A stretch of 64,000 bases of DNA from CAWGAJ01 sp963820545 (GCA_963820545.1 CAWGAJ010000002.1:558001-622000), one strand, 5' to 3'. Positions 34,524-44,650 are shown, counted from the stretch's first letter. Program-made: numbers and translations. Notes: generated by a model not told the origin, from the sequence alone.

Positions 34524-36065
34524 ATGGCAGATAAGCTGGTGAATATGGCTAAATGGCGTCTATTGGTGTGGGTTGTTGTGATAGTCATAGTGGGCATCAA
34601 CCAACTGTGGGCCCAGCAAACCAATTCTACAAAGCAGTCTTCGCAACGCACAGCGGCGAAGACGATGTATGTAGCTCAACAGCCAGAGGCCACTGATTAT
34701 TCCGCTACGAATACAGCCAGTTCCGAGCCGGCCTTGAATTCGGCTCTAACAACACCTCCCACTACTAAGACTACCTCTCCATCCTCGCCAACGCCGCCCA
34801 GCAGTGCGGCGCCGGGAACGATCTCTCCTGTACCTACCGATCAGGTTCCCGAGGCGATGACTGGCGACGTGTTGGGAGTAGAAAACGGATTATGGGAAGG
34901 ATGTGACGCGGGGAATTGTTGTGCGATCTGCGGCGGCGGTTATTGCACGCCGCCATCATGGTACACCGAGCAAGGCGCAAGGATCATTAGCCACACCGCA
35001 CCCAGAGAGGTAATACTGTCTAATTTTTTAATTGGATCGCTACCAGTTCAAATCGTTTCAACTGAACCTCTGAGGACGCAATATACTTTCACTCAAGCCT
35101 TGAATTCGAAGGTCATCAATTACAACTCGGCAGTTGGTTACCAAGCCAAAATCGGTCGTTATCTTGGCCGGGATTCCATGGATCGCGATGATTTTCTGGA
35201 GTTCACCTATTGGGGCATGAACACCTGGTTCGATTCTGTTACCATCGGTGGACAAAGAATTACCGATACGGGTCTACTAGGTCAGCCTGTTACATCCGGC
35301 AACATTATCAGCAATTTTCCTAATTTATATAATAATAGTGTATATTTCTCTCAGGGTTTATATAATATTCAGGATGTGGGCGGATTCAACCGGGCGGATT
35401 TACAAACCTATTCCGTCGATTCCGAGATGCACAATTGGGAGATGAACTTGTGGTTGCGTCCTCGCGGACGGCCTGACCAACTGATATTGCATCCTAATGG
35501 ACGATGGCGGCGGGAATGTCGGCCTGGCACTTATATGTCTTATCTCGTGGGCATTCGATACATGACCGTGGGTGAAGGTGCGTTTTGGCATAGCGAGGGG
35601 ATCGTCAACTACAACAGCTTGGATCATCCTGTTAGAGGCGATTATATTGTCAAGACCGAGAACGACCTGTTAGGTTTTCAAATCGGAACTGATCTGATGT
35701 TCCGACGATGCAAATGGAGTTGGGGCGTCCAAGCAAAAGTGGGACCTTACATCAACTTCGCCCGCAATATTCAGCAGGCTCTTACTGATGCTACCGGCGA
35801 TCCCTTATCCACGGTTACCATCGATACTGGTCGCCTGACCGCCAGAAAACAAAACACCGCACTAATAGGCGAAATCGAGATAGTGGCAAGTTACAAATTC
35901 AAACCCAATTTGACAGGCCGCGCATCCTATGATTTCATGTGGATATCCGGCCTGGCATTAGGCCCGGAACAGTTCCAATTAGTATCGCACCCCTTGGCGC
36001 AAATCAACACCAACGGTTCAATTTACGCCCAAGGAGTTTCCTTGGGACTGGAATGGTGCTGGTAA
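34524..36065 (+). CDS. BBP7-family outer-membrane beta-barrel protein
   Basis: About 513 residues from ATG 34524. A signal peptide follows (WRLLVWVVVIVIVGINQLWA), then a Thr/Ser/Pro-rich spacer of about 100 residues and a Cys-rich patch (GCDAGNCCAICGGGYC). The rest has the alternating pattern of beta-strands and ends ISLGLEWCW-like (QGVSLGLEWCW), with the aromatic final residue of outer-membrane barrels. BBP7 proteins are a planctomycete family of putative porin-like surface proteins. An upstream open frame to 34464 is probably leader sequence. The gene stands alone and probably has its own promoter. Confidence 0.85.
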   Translation: MADKLVNMAKWRLLVWVVVIVIVGINQLWAQQTNSTKQSSQRTAAKTMYVAQQPEATDYSATNTASSEPALNSALTTPPTTKTTSPSSPTPPSSAAPGTISPVPTDQVPEAMTGDVLGVENGLWEGCDAGNCCAICGGGYCTPPSWYTEQGARIISHTAPREVILSNFLIGSLPVQIVSTEPLRTQYTFTQALNSKVINYNSAVGYQAKIGRYLGRDSMDRDDFLEFTYWGMNTWFDSVTIGGQRITDTGLLGQPVTSGNIISNFPNLYNNSVYFSQGLYNIQDVGGFNRADLQTYSVDSEMHNWEMNLWLRPRGRPDQLILHPNGRWRRECRPGTYMSYLVGIRYMTVGEGAFWHSEGIVNYNSLDHPVRGDYIVKTENDLLGFQIGTDLMFRRCKWSWGVQAKVGPYINFARNIQQALTDATGDPLSTVTIDTGRLTARKQNTALIGEIEIVASYKFKPNLTGRASYDFMWISGLALGPEQFQLVSHPLAQINTNGSIYAQGVSLGLEWCW

Positions 36066-36237
36066 GTATCTGGGAAAAGGCCAAAACGCTCTTCAGCTCA
36101 TTCTGAGCGCAGCGAAGAATCTGCTAATCTTTCAGCAGTCAGCTTTCAGCCTATATCTTACAATCTAAAAGCCTATAGCCTATTACCTATAACCTATAGC
36201 CTAGACAAGGAGATCCTTCGCTCCGCTTTGGATGATG

Positions 36238-37101
36238 TTATTCTTCCACGAATTCCGGCACAACTAGATTGGATAATACCCCCGCTTCGTGACCGAAGGC
36301 CAGCAGTCGGGCGACGGCCCGGCGGCCACAGGGACCGAAATCGAGCGTCCCCTGGTTGACGTACATCTCCACGAACTGATCGGCCTTGCAGTGTGCCAAT
36401 CCACGGCCGAATCCCAGGGCGTAAGCGAGGGCCTCTTCGCGGTGCTCCAGGCCGTACTGGATGCTCTGACGGAGCAGCCGGTGAACGTCGCGGATCGTCT
36501 GGTTTCCCAAGTCCTTGCGAATAGCATTGGCGCCCAATGGTAAGGGAAGGCCGGTTTTTTCAAACCACCATTGGCCGGTGTCGAGGATCAATTTCAGGCC
36601 GCAATCGGCATAAGTGAGTTGCCCTTCGTGGATCACCAGTCCGGCATCGATCGGATGGCCCTGGTATTGTCCAGCCTGTACGGCAGCGAGAATTTGATCG
36701 AACGGCACGACAACGCATGGAAATTCCACTCCCAGACAGAGGCGCAAAGCAAGGTATGCCGTGGTGAGTTTGCCCGGCACGGCAATCGCGGCCTGACGCA
36801 GGCTTTCCGTGGGAAGATTCTCGCGGGCGACGACGATCGGTCCGTAACCCTCGCCCATGCTGGCCCCGCAGGTGCAGAGCAAATAGCGATCGGTCAGATA
36901 GGCGTAGGCATGGACGCTGACGGCCGTTAATTCCAATTCGGCGGCCAGCGCGCGGCGATTGAGCGTCTCGATGTCGACCAGTTCGTGCTGGAAGCGGTAG
37001 CGGCCCGTGTCGATGCGGTTTTTTGCCAAGGCGTAAAACATGAAGGCATCGTCGGCATCGGGACTATGTCCCACGCGAATGCGCACAAGATTTTCGTTCA
37101 C
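36238..37101 (-). CDS. MqnD-like protein of the MqnA/MqnD family
   Basis: 287 residues from GTG 37101, which has GGAG 9 bases upstream; an upstream ATG at 37170 lies in a low-complexity tract. The periplasmic-binding-protein-like fold of the family is visible: IRVGHSPDADDAFMFYALAK, then AVSVHAYAYL, YGPIVVAREN and AGLVIHEGQLTYADCGL, whose His matches the functional His of MqnD (1,4-dihydroxy-6-naphthoate synthase, the futalosine route to menaquinone). PLGANAIRKDLG also matches. The 'ADDAFMF' variant differs from the 'PNDTFIF' of characterised MqnD, so the exact reaction is uncertain. No other mqn genes are in the window. Confidence 0.75.
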   Translation of the reverse strand: MNENLVRIRVGHSPDADDAFMFYALAKNRIDTGRYRFQHELVDIETLNRRALAAELELTAVSVHAYAYLTDRYLLCTCGASMGEGYGPIVVARENLPTESLRQAAIAVPGKLTTAYLALRLCLGVEFPCVVVPFDQILAAVQAGQYQGHPIDAGLVIHEGQLTYADCGLKLILDTGQWWFEKTGLPLPLGANAIRKDLGNQTIRDVHRLLRQSIQYGLEHREEALAYALGFGRGLAHCKADQFVEMYVNQGTLDFGPCGRRAVARLLAFGHEAGVLSNLVVPEFVEE

Positions 37102-37282
37102 GAAAGTATGCTCCAAATGTGGCACAAGGCCGCAACCAAATGCTTGCAAATTGAAAATTGAAAAAGACAAATTTCAAATTGCACAACTACGAAGCCTGGG
37201 CGAATTTACAAAGCAAGTATAGTTGACGGCCGAACCTTCCGCAAGACACGGGGGGATTGTGCAAATGAGCCGCGCCAGAAGA

Positions 37283-37771
37283 TCAAGCTTCCAAAGAGAG
37301 GGAAGCGGCGGGCGAATCGGAGTTGGTTGTGCCGCTGATAAAATGATTGGGCGCAGGCGGCAAAGCGGCGTTTTCTGGTAGCGATTGATCGTCGGGCGAT
37401 CCGGCGAGTTTTTCGCATACCTGCCGCCAGGTTTCGCGTTCGACAGACAGCACGCGCAGGGCCTCGTCGAGTTTATTAATATCCCGGGTTAATGAGGCGT
37501 CGAGGAGTGTGCGGTTGAGAAATAAATAAACGCCGGCTACTTTCTTCACCAGCTCGGATTTGACTTCATAATTTAGAGCCGAAAGAATTTCACCCACGAT
37601 TTCCTGTGCGCGTATCAGGCACTCGCTTGCTTGGAGGTCTTCTTGTGCCTGCCAATGTTGCCGGGCGCGCTGGGCTGCGCGGATCGCCGCTTCGATCAGC
37701 ATAAGCTGCAATTTCTGCGGCGCGGCGGTCATCACTTCCGTGACCAGGTAGCTTTGCGGGGCATTTTGCAT
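37283..37771 (-). CDS. fliS: Flagellar secretion chaperone FliS
   Basis: 162 residues. FliS binds the C-terminus of flagellin in the cytoplasm and prevents premature polymerisation. Family features: N-terminal SYLVTEVMTAAPQKLQLMLIEAAIRAA, then the four-helix part with ASECLIRAQEIVGEILSALN and VKKVAGVYLFLNRTLLDASL, and DKLDEALRVLSVERETW. The C-terminal 35 residues are Pro/Ser/Ala-rich and extra to the family length of about 125. It lies 57 bases after fliD on the same strand, a classical fliD-fliS order. Confidence 0.93.
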   Translation of the reverse strand: MQNAPQSYLVTEVMTAAPQKLQLMLIEAAIRAAQRARQHWQAQEDLQASECLIRAQEIVGEILSALNYEVKSELVKKVAGVYLFLNRTLLDASLTRDINKLDEALRVLSVERETWRQVCEKLAGSPDDQSLPENAALPPAPNHFISGTTNSDSPAASLSLEA

Positions 37772-37828
37772 GGCGGCTTTTCGAGGGCGGATTATGAATG
37801 ATCGGCTAGATGAAATCCGTGCGAATTA

Positions 37829-40649
37829 TTACACTAAACTAGTGTTGGATGAACTACTGCTAGATGAACTATTGTTAAATAAACTATTGCTGGTGCTGGT
37901 GGTGTCCAACATCCATTGTATTGAATTCAAAGCCGAAAGGTTGCTTTGCAGCTTGGCCAGGTTCAATTCCATTTGATAGAATTGCGTCAGCAATCTGGTT
38001 TGCTGATTATCGAGCATCGTGTTCATGGCGTCGATGTGTTCCTGGTTGCGGTCGATGGTTTCCTGCAGCGAGCTGTTGCGGAGCTCAATCAGCGACGTGT
38101 CCGGGCCGGCCAGCCGCTCGATGACTTTGGAAAATTGAGCGGAGACGCCATTATCTTTTGCCGTGAACAACTGCTTTACGGCATCGCTGTTTGTGGTCAA
38201 GCAGTCATTCAGTTTGTTTTCGTCCAACTGGATTGTGCCGTCGTTTTTAAGGCTAATTCCGATTTGCCCCAGCGATTGGATTGATCCGGAATTCAAGTAA
38301 GTGCCGCTTATTAATTGCGACATGTCGTAATCTAGTTGCAAGGCAACGTTATCGCCGGTCAAAACGGATTTCGTATCGCTTGTTGTATTGTATGCTGTAT
38401 CGTCATTTAATTTCTGGCGGAATTTGTTATAGTTATCCACAAAAGTCTTGACGTTGGCCACAATGTCAGTATTGCTGGTAGTGACATTTATTGTCACTGG
38501 GTTTGTGGAAGCGTTTTGGATGGTAATTGTGGCGCCGTCTAGAACTTGGGTAAAATTATTGTTGCGCGAGGTGACCAGTATATTTTTTCCTGAAGAACTC
38601 ATCTGGCCCATGGCTAATAGCGCATCTTTGGGCCTGGACTAGTTCGTCAAAGTTAATTGCCGCCTGCGAGGTATCCAGCATTATCTTTCCCGCATTTCCT
38701 GTCTGGCTGCTTGCCAACAACAACCGATATGGCTTGTTGGAACCGTCGTTAAATATCGAGGCGCTTAGTCCGGCATTAAGTTGGTTTATCTTGTCGCGGA
38801 GGTCTTGCAGCGTGTCGCCTTCGGATAGGTCGATGGTATGGGTCGTGGAGCCATCGATGACCTGGGTGGTTTGGCCGCTGATATCAACGGTTTTGGCGCC
38901 ACCCAGCAAATTTAGATCCCCTGCGGTGGTCGAGCCGTATTCCTCGACTTTAAGCGTGCCTGATCCGCCGTTGGAATCGCGGATCACGATGCCGTCGCCG
39001 GTACCGTTAATCTCGGCAAGGACCTGGGCGGATGAGAAATTGATCGCCTTGAGCAGGTCGCCCACGGTTTGAACGTTACTGTTGACGTTGATGATGTCGC
39101 TGGCGCCTGTGCTGTTGGTAATGCGGAATTTGCCTGTGGTCACGCCGGCGCCGCCGTTTAGATCGGCCAATTTTGTGTTCAGTCCGATGATTTTCAGATG
39201 CAAGTCGCCGCTGTTGACGCTGTTTACGGCATCGTCGACGGCGATCTGCAATTTATCGGCGGTGTTGGCGGCATCGCCGTTAGCCACAATAAGATTGCTG
39301 TTGGTTGAGCCGCTGGTGTCCGCCAGTTCGATGCCGTTGCGGGCTTGATTAACTTTGGCGGTGATCTGCACCCCAGCGGAATTAATGGCATTAATCACAT
39401 CTTCCAGCGTTTCGGCTTGTGATAAATCTACATTCGCGGAGCCGCCATTGCGGTCGGTTAAGTTGATTGTCCCCAATTGGCCCAGTCCTTTACCTCCGTT
39501 AAGGCTGGAAAGCAGTACGGTTTTGCCGCCGGATATAATCCGACTCCCGGTAATAACGCCGTCCACAGCCGATGAATCCAATCCCAGCATTTTTAAGGCT
39601 GGGGAATCGTTGAGCGAGGTTACCTGGAACTCGTCTGAACCTGGTAAACTTTGCGTCAAATCAGTGAGGATCAAGCGCTGGCCGTCAGGGGCGATTTCGA
39701 CCTTGAGCTTGCCCGGCGCGGCGGCATTGATCTTGTCCATAATTTCGCCCAGGGTCCGTTCTTTATTTACTGTGGAACTGCCGGATATGATTTCCGACAG
39801 ATCGATTTCGCCTGCAGTTCCATCGTGAAGTTTATAGCTTATGTCGGGAAGGACTGTATTGGTTTCCACGCCCAAGCCGTCGTTGAGGGCATTGAGATCC
39901 AGATTTCGGGAAAGATAGATTATGTCTTGTCCTAGCGCGGTATCGGCGGCCACATTAATATTGGACAAGCCCAATGAGGCCGCCGTGTTGCCCGTGCCTA
40001 CCTGTTGTACTTTAAGATTGGAAGAGGTTTGGTGTGTGTTATCGGTGAGTTGAATGCGGTCGCCGACCAATTCGGCTGTCACGTTTATGGTAGTGTTATT
40101 GTTGATGGCGGCCAATACATCGTCAATGGTCTGAGCGGCTGTTAGATCGATCTCGGCCCGGGCGCCGCTGCGATCGGTGATCAGAATTTTTCCCGCGGAG
40201 AATCCCGCCCCGCCGCCGAGATCGCTGAGGTTTATGGCGTGTTCCACGTCATTTCCAAAGCGGAAAGTGATTTTTCCCGTGCCTATTGCGTCGCTGGCCG
40301 ATTCGAATCCGGAGCTTAAAAGTTGTTGATTTTGGGCTTTGCGCAAGGCGGTGTATACATAGGAGCCAACTGCGGGAGTGCCGGTGGATTTGACGGAGAT
40401 AACGCTGCTATTGCTGCTAGTAACGTCGGTTTTGCCATAAACTTCGGCTTTGCCGAGATTGTCGGATATGTATTTCACCGAGTATAGCAGGGCGGCAAGT
40501 TCCGTATTGGCAGTCTGTTGTTTTGTCAGGTCGTCATTACGGCTACTCAGCGCATTGCGCGGTTTTTGGCTTATGGCCATTAACTTGCTGACGAGGTCTG
40601 AGATATTAATTCCAGAGATTAAACCGGTAGTGGATGAAATTTGCGCCAT
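37829..40649 (-). CDS. fliD: Flagellar cap / hook-associated protein 2, very long; frameshifted
   Basis: About 939 residues when joined, roughly twice the size of enterobacterial FliD. Start ATG 40649 gives the standard N-terminus (AQISSTTGLISGINISDLVS). The middle holds about five repeats of the Flagellin_IN type (for example LNGGKGLGQLGTINLTDRNG followed by NVDLSQAETLEDVINAI). The C-terminal domain (TVKTFVDNYNKFRQKLND-like segment, LGQIGISLKNDGTIQLDENK) is also typical. The frame shifts at 38627-38629, where one extra A (minus strand) breaks VQAQDALLAMGQMS; both parts otherwise continue seamlessly. FliD caps the filament and is needed for flagellin polymerisation. Hairpin TCCGCC-TTC-GGCGGA lies 31 bases before the start. 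Confidence 0.9.
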
Positions 40650-40931
40650 AAAGCACCGTTTACTTCCTGTCATCCTGAGTCCGCCTTCGGCGGACTTGGA
40701 ATGACATGCTCACGATGATAATGCTCCGCTTCGGATGATATCGGCTGGTAAGCCAGGTAAAGTTTATTGGTTTTACGGGTAAAGCTAGCAGCTTTCAGCC
40801 GTCAGCTTAATTCTTGTTCCCAGGCTCCGCCTGGGAACACAATGCACTTAAGGCGCTGTCTCTTTAATCAATACGTTCCCAGGCGGAGCCTGGAAAGGAG
40901 ATGAAAGGGCAATCACGTGCTGAAATGCCAG
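40650..40931. repeat. Intergenic repeats between fliD and the flagellin gene
   Basis: GTTCCCAGGC-TCC-GCCTGGGAAC (40816-40838) is a 10-base-arm hairpin, and an inverted relative TTCCCAGGC-GGA-GCCTGGAA lies at 40876-40895. The TCCGCCTTCGGCGGA hairpin is at 40680-40694. No gene is present. Confidence 0.75.
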
Positions 40932-40969
40932 AAAAAACCGGCCCGTCCCACAGGGGGAGGGGCCGGTTT
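40932..40969 (-). terminator. Terminator of the flagellin gene
   Basis: On the minus strand AAACCGGCC (40969-40961) pairs with GGCCGGTTT (40943-40935), and the transcript then runs into six U (40937-40932). It lies 22 bases after the flagellin stop. Confidence 0.9.
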
Positions 40970-40991
40970 ATACATTTCAACTAATATTCGT

Positions 40992-42776
40992 TTATAAATT
41001 CTGGAGCAGGGTCAGTACGTCTCTCGGGCTGCGGTTGGCAATCTGCAACACTGCCGTACCAGACTGGACCAGGATTTGGGCCTTGGTCAGGTTGGCGGTT
41101 TCGGCCGCGAAATCGGCGTCGGCAATGGAGCTTTGAGCATCGGTCAGGGCCGTCACCGTGTCGCCTAAGGCATTGGCGTTGGTCTGCAAGGCTGTCTTCT
41201 GTAACGCACCCAACCGACCACGTAAGCCGGTAACCGTATTAGCCGAATCCTTGACGATAGACGCCGCCGTTTTAGGATCGGTGGTCAAATTATAATCCTC
41301 ACCGGACTTGAGCTGGAACAATCGGCCAGCTGCACCGCCCAGGGCGCCTGTATCCAAGCTTTGAATGCCGAGGTGAATTTGCTCGGCGGAAACGACATCG
41401 GGACCAAGTTGGAACATCGCGCCGCCGTTGTTAATGGTGAAAGAGAAATTAGTTGTGGATCCTGCATTCACCGTGGCGGACATATTGAGCGCGCCTGTAT
41501 CGATGCTGAGCGTGTTCCCACTGCCGGTGGCCGTGTAGCCATTGACCTGGGCCGCAATGTCGAAGCCATTGGCTTGTTTACCTGCCGCAGCGGTACCGGT
41601 GCGATCAGTAATCGCTTTTAGAGAGCCTGCCCAACTGCCCGCGTCGCTGATGATATCAAACTTGACGGATGCAGCCGAGCCGTAATCGGTAGACGTAAAG
41701 CGAATGGTGTGGATGCCGCCCGCGTCATCCCACGCCGCTTGTACGCCCGTGGAGTCCTTGACAGAATTTACGGCATTGATGATCTGGGTTGGTGTTGCTC
41801 CGGCCTCGAAAGTGAAATCCTGCGAGCCTCTCTCGCCGGTGAGTCGGAATACCAATTTATTCGACAGTCCGGCATCGGCACCGCCGGCGGTCGCTTTATC
41901 AGCAAACACATCGGCATTATTAATATCGCCAGTACTGCCAAATAAGCCGCCTGTAGCAGTAGAGATCGCTGTATTGAGGTCAGCGGCGAGAACAGGTGTC
42001 GGAACGGCATCTGTATTGTAAAAAATATTCAACGTTTTGGACGTTGCATCATAATTTGCAACGACTTCACCCGCGGCCATGGTGGCCGTTTGTTCAAAAT
42101 GGACGTTAACACCATTATTGACAGATCCATTTGCAGCGGCTGTAATAGCCACAGTAGATGCGCCATTAGTCCAGGACGCCGCTGCCTTGGCAGTTCCCGC
42201 GAGATTATCATTGGTTACTTGGGCAACCTTGCCTCCATTATTCGTGCCGATTGTAACCGCAACAGTCATAGCTCCGGAGGTGAGGTTTGCTTGGTTGATT
42301 TGTAAGTTACTGACTGTGCTCATGCCGCTAACGTCGGTAGTATTGAATCCCAAACTGCCGTCGAGGAGTTTTTGGCCTTGGAAACTGGTGGTCTGGGCAA
42401 TACGATTGATGGATTCCAAAGAGGAATCGACCTGTAATTGGTTAGCCGCTAATTGATCCGGGGTCATGGCGCCTGTGTTGGCCGCCTCGGTCACCAGGCC
42501 GCGGATATCGTTCAATAGAGAACTTATCTGGCCGATGGCACTGTCCGCGGTGGCAATTACCTGATTGGCTCTAGTTGTGTTACTGATGGCCTTATTCGTG
42601 CTGACAATGTCGCTTTTCAGCATTTCGCTGGCGATCAAACCGGCCGGATCGTCCTTACCGGAATTAATCCGTAAGCCGGTGCTCAAACGAGTCAAAGCAG
42701 TTTGCAATGAAGCGTTTGATCTAGCAAGATTTTGCTGTGCTGTGAGAGAACTCACATTCGTGTTGATTCGGGTCAT
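40992..42776 (-). CDS. fliC: Flagellin
   Basis: 594 residues. Subunit of the flagellar filament. The N-terminal D0/D1 domain is standard (MTRINTNVSSLTAQQNLARS, LSTGLRINSGKDDPAGLIAS), and so is the C-terminal D1/D0 domain (NTVTGLRGRLGALQKTALQT, ADFAAETANLTKAQILVQSG, followed by VLQIANRSP). The 350-residue central surface part is low in charge and Ala/Gly/Thr-rich and contains a Flagellin_IN-like segment. TGAGAGGT precedes ATG 42776 as ribosome binding site. csrA lies 425 bases upstream on the same strand. A strong terminator follows. It is the only flagellin gene in the window. Confidence 0.96.
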   Translation of the reverse strand: MTRINTNVSSLTAQQNLARSNASLQTALTRLSTGLRINSGKDDPAGLIASEMLKSDIVSTNKAISNTTRANQVIATADSAIGQISSLLNDIRGLVTEAANTGAMTPDQLAANQLQVDSSLESINRIAQTTSFQGQKLLDGSLGFNTTDVSGMSTVSNLQINQANLTSGAMTVAVTIGTNNGGKVAQVTNDNLAGTAKAAASWTNGASTVAITAAANGSVNNGVNVHFEQTATMAAGEVVANYDATSKTLNIFYNTDAVPTPVLAADLNTAISTATGGLFGSTGDINNADVFADKATAGGADAGLSNKLVFRLTGERGSQDFTFEAGATPTQIINAVNSVKDSTGVQAAWDDAGGIHTIRFTSTDYGSAASVKFDIISDAGSWAGSLKAITDRTGTAAAGKQANGFDIAAQVNGYTATGSGNTLSIDTGALNMSATVNAGSTTNFSFTINNGGAMFQLGPDVVSAEQIHLGIQSLDTGALGGAAGRLFQLKSGEDYNLTTDPKTAASIVKDSANTVTGLRGRLGALQKTALQTNANALGDTVTALTDAQSSIADADFAAETANLTKAQILVQSGTAVLQIANRSPRDVLTLLQNL

Positions 42777-43201
42777 ACCAAATACCTCTCATAAAAGGTT
42801 GACGTCCAAGCTCTACCGGAAGGCAGGATACACAAATCCGGTTAAAGCCTTTTCTACCGACCAGTTATGTAGGCTCTTGTTGGGGCCGGCAGAACGTTTG
42901 TGGTGGGGTAAATTAAGGAAGGAACGCTAAATCCTGCGTGTGGAATCTTTCCAGATCGTCTTGACCCCGCATCCAGAAAGGATGCACGATTGGTCGTTAG
43001 TCCACACAAAGGCCTCTCATTAACTATCGACTCAGTAATCTGCGTATAACAGGCAGGATAAACAGGGCTGATAGTCTCTGATACTGCTATACAATAGCTT
43101 TCTCGGCATGGTAGGTAATTGAGGCAAGCAAAAAAACGCTCCAGATTTCGACTAAGTTGGAGTCTAGACGTGAATGATTAGAAAAATCGCTAAAACCCTA
43201 A
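42777..43201 (-). promoter_or_regulatory. Long leader/intergenic region between csrA and flagellin
   Basis: 425 bases with no gene. On the minus strand at least five GGA words occur (about 42805, 42837, 42931, 42950 and 42971), which is the core of CsrA binding sites. I see no clear sigma-28 or sigma-54 promoter with correct spacing. The region may be a long regulated leader, but this is inference. Confidence 0.4.
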
Positions 43202-43465
43202 CTAGCCATGGGACTTAGGTCTTTGATTTTCCACAGGAACGGGAGGGGGTGTATGGCCCATTTCATGGGTTTTTTTGGGTTCAATTTGCTCTGTCCGGCG
43301 ATTTTCCCGCTGAATGGCATCGTAAACTTCTTGGCGATGCACAGGTATTTCGCTGGGAGCCTCAATCCCCAATCTCACCTTATCCCCACGAATGTCCACA
43401 ATCGTCACGACGACGTTGTCGCCGATTATGATACTTTCATCGCGTTGTCGAGATAAAACAAGCAT
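43202..43465 (-). CDS. csrA: Translational regulator CsrA
   Basis: 87 residues from ATG 43465, which is preceded by AAGGAG at 6-7 bases; an upstream ATG at 43513 is not needed. The CsrA core is complete (MLVLSRQRDESIIIGDNVVV, VRLGIEAPSEIPVHRQEVYDAI), with the C-terminal RNA-binding Arg in VHRQEV. A charged Pro-rich tail of about 25 residues is added. CsrA is an RNA-binding protein that represses flagellin translation in bacteria where FliW acts as antagonist. Position immediately upstream of flagellin suits that role. fliW is not in the window. Confidence 0.95.
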   Translation of the reverse strand: MLVLSRQRDESIIIGDNVVVTIVDIRGDKVRLGIEAPSEIPVHRQEVYDAIQRENRRTEQIEPKKTHEMGHTPPPVPVENQRPKSHG

Positions 43466-43897
43466 CGCTGGCTCCTTAAACAAAAAAGAGCAAATAAGCC
43501 TGGCAATACACACAGAATCTATCGGATCGGATAAAAGAGGGCGAAAAGCAAAAATACATAGCTTGGGAAGAATCTGATCGTTTTTTAAGTGTTCCTGCCA
43601 TCACCAGCGAACTAGTTTACCGCTCTTCGCAATTAACTTCTGAGTCGATGATCAGCAGTTTTTGCGTCTCTGATCGGCAAGACCCGCTGGTTTCAAATTA
43701 ATTTGTAAAGGGAGCCCACAGTTTTTTGATTTTGGCCATTGGTGCTTAACTGTATATAAGCCCAGGAGTTTCTGCTGATGATGGTGAAAAAAAATTGCAG
43801 TCGAATAAACTGGCACGCAGATTGCTATTTAACCCGCGCCCAAAATTAGACAAAGTTTGTCGGTTGGGAAAGGTATTCGTATTGCGCGAGGGACATT
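43466..43897. other. Divergent intergenic region between csrA and flgF
   Basis: 432 bases between divergent units. It contains no gene. The only clear signal is the sigma-54 promoter at 43811-43826 reading toward flgF. Confidence 0.7.
43811..43826 (+). promoter_or_regulatory. Sigma-54 (RpoN) promoter of the flgF operon
   Basis: TGGCAC (43811-43816), five bases, then TTGCT (43822-43826). The invariant GG and GC are 10 bases apart, as required for -24/-12 promoters. Transcription would start near 43837, about 60 bases before flgF. Activation needs an enhancer-binding protein not present here. Confidence 0.85.
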
Positions 43898-44650
43898 ATG
43901 CCCTATGGATTTTACATTTCGGCTGAAGGGGCCAATGTCCAATCCTCTCGACTGGAGGTCATCGCCAATAATTTGGCTAATGTCGACACCGTGGGCTTCA
44001 AGCGTGATTTGGCAGTCTTTAAAGCCCGGAACGCCGAGGCCATAGAGAAAGGGCTGGTGATTCCCGGCACTGGAGCCCAGGAAGATATAGGCGGAGGCGT
44101 TTTGTTTCGGCAAACCCTGACCGATTTTTCCCCGGGAAAGATCAAACCTACTAAAAATCCCAGTAACCTGGCGATCTTGGGCGACGGTTTTTTTGTGGTC
44201 AAAAAAGGCGACGAGACCTTTTTAACGCGGGCCGGTAATTTTGAAATTACTCCGCGCGGCGATTTGATAACGCCGCAAGGTTATGCGGTATTGGATGAAA
44301 GCGGCTCGCCCATAGCTTTGAATCCCTCGGTAAAGGAGTGGGAAATAAACGACAGCGGAACACTGCTTCAAGGCGATAGCTCCCGCAATCTGGCGATTGT
44401 CAAACCCGCCTCCAACAGCGAGCTGATCAAACACGGCGAAAATCTCTTCCGGGCATCAAGCAATACTCAGCCCGTGCCGCAAGCCGAGCGGCGTGTTTCT
44501 TCCGGTTATCTGGAGATGTCCGATGTGCAGCCGACCATGGAAATGACAGGGATGATCGAGGCATCACGACTTTTCGAAATCAACCTTAACATGATGAAAA
44601 CCCAAAACGATACGATTGGTTCTTTGATCAACCGAATATTGAGAGTTTAA
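43898..44650 (+). CDS. flgF: Flagellar basal-body rod protein FlgF
   Basis: 250 residues, the usual length. The N-terminal rod motif is FYISAEGANVQSSRLEVIANNLANVDTVGFKRD, interrupted here only for brevity, and the C-terminal coiled part is MTGMIEASRLFEINLNMMKT. GDGFFVVKKGDETFLTRAGNF is the conserved central FlgF/FlgG block. It forms the proximal rod in the periplasm. GCGAGGG precedes ATG 43898. It is the first gene behind the sigma-54 promoter and is followed by flgG after 56 bases. Confidence 0.93.
   Translation: MPYGFYISAEGANVQSSRLEVIANNLANVDTVGFKRDLAVFKARNAEAIEKGLVIPGTGAQEDIGGGVLFRQTLTDFSPGKIKPTKNPSNLAILGDGFFVVKKGDETFLTRAGNFEITPRGDLITPQGYAVLDESGSPIALNPSVKEWEINDSGTLLQGDSSRNLAIVKPASNSELIKHGENLFRASSNTQPVPQAERRVSSGYLEMSDVQPTMEMTGMIEASRLFEINLNMMKTQNDTIGSLINRILRV

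Noticed and set aside
43126..43143. Minus-strand CTGGAGCG...TTGCT upstream of flagellin as a sigma-54 site
   Set aside because: GG-GC spacing is one base too long and the -24 half is poor.
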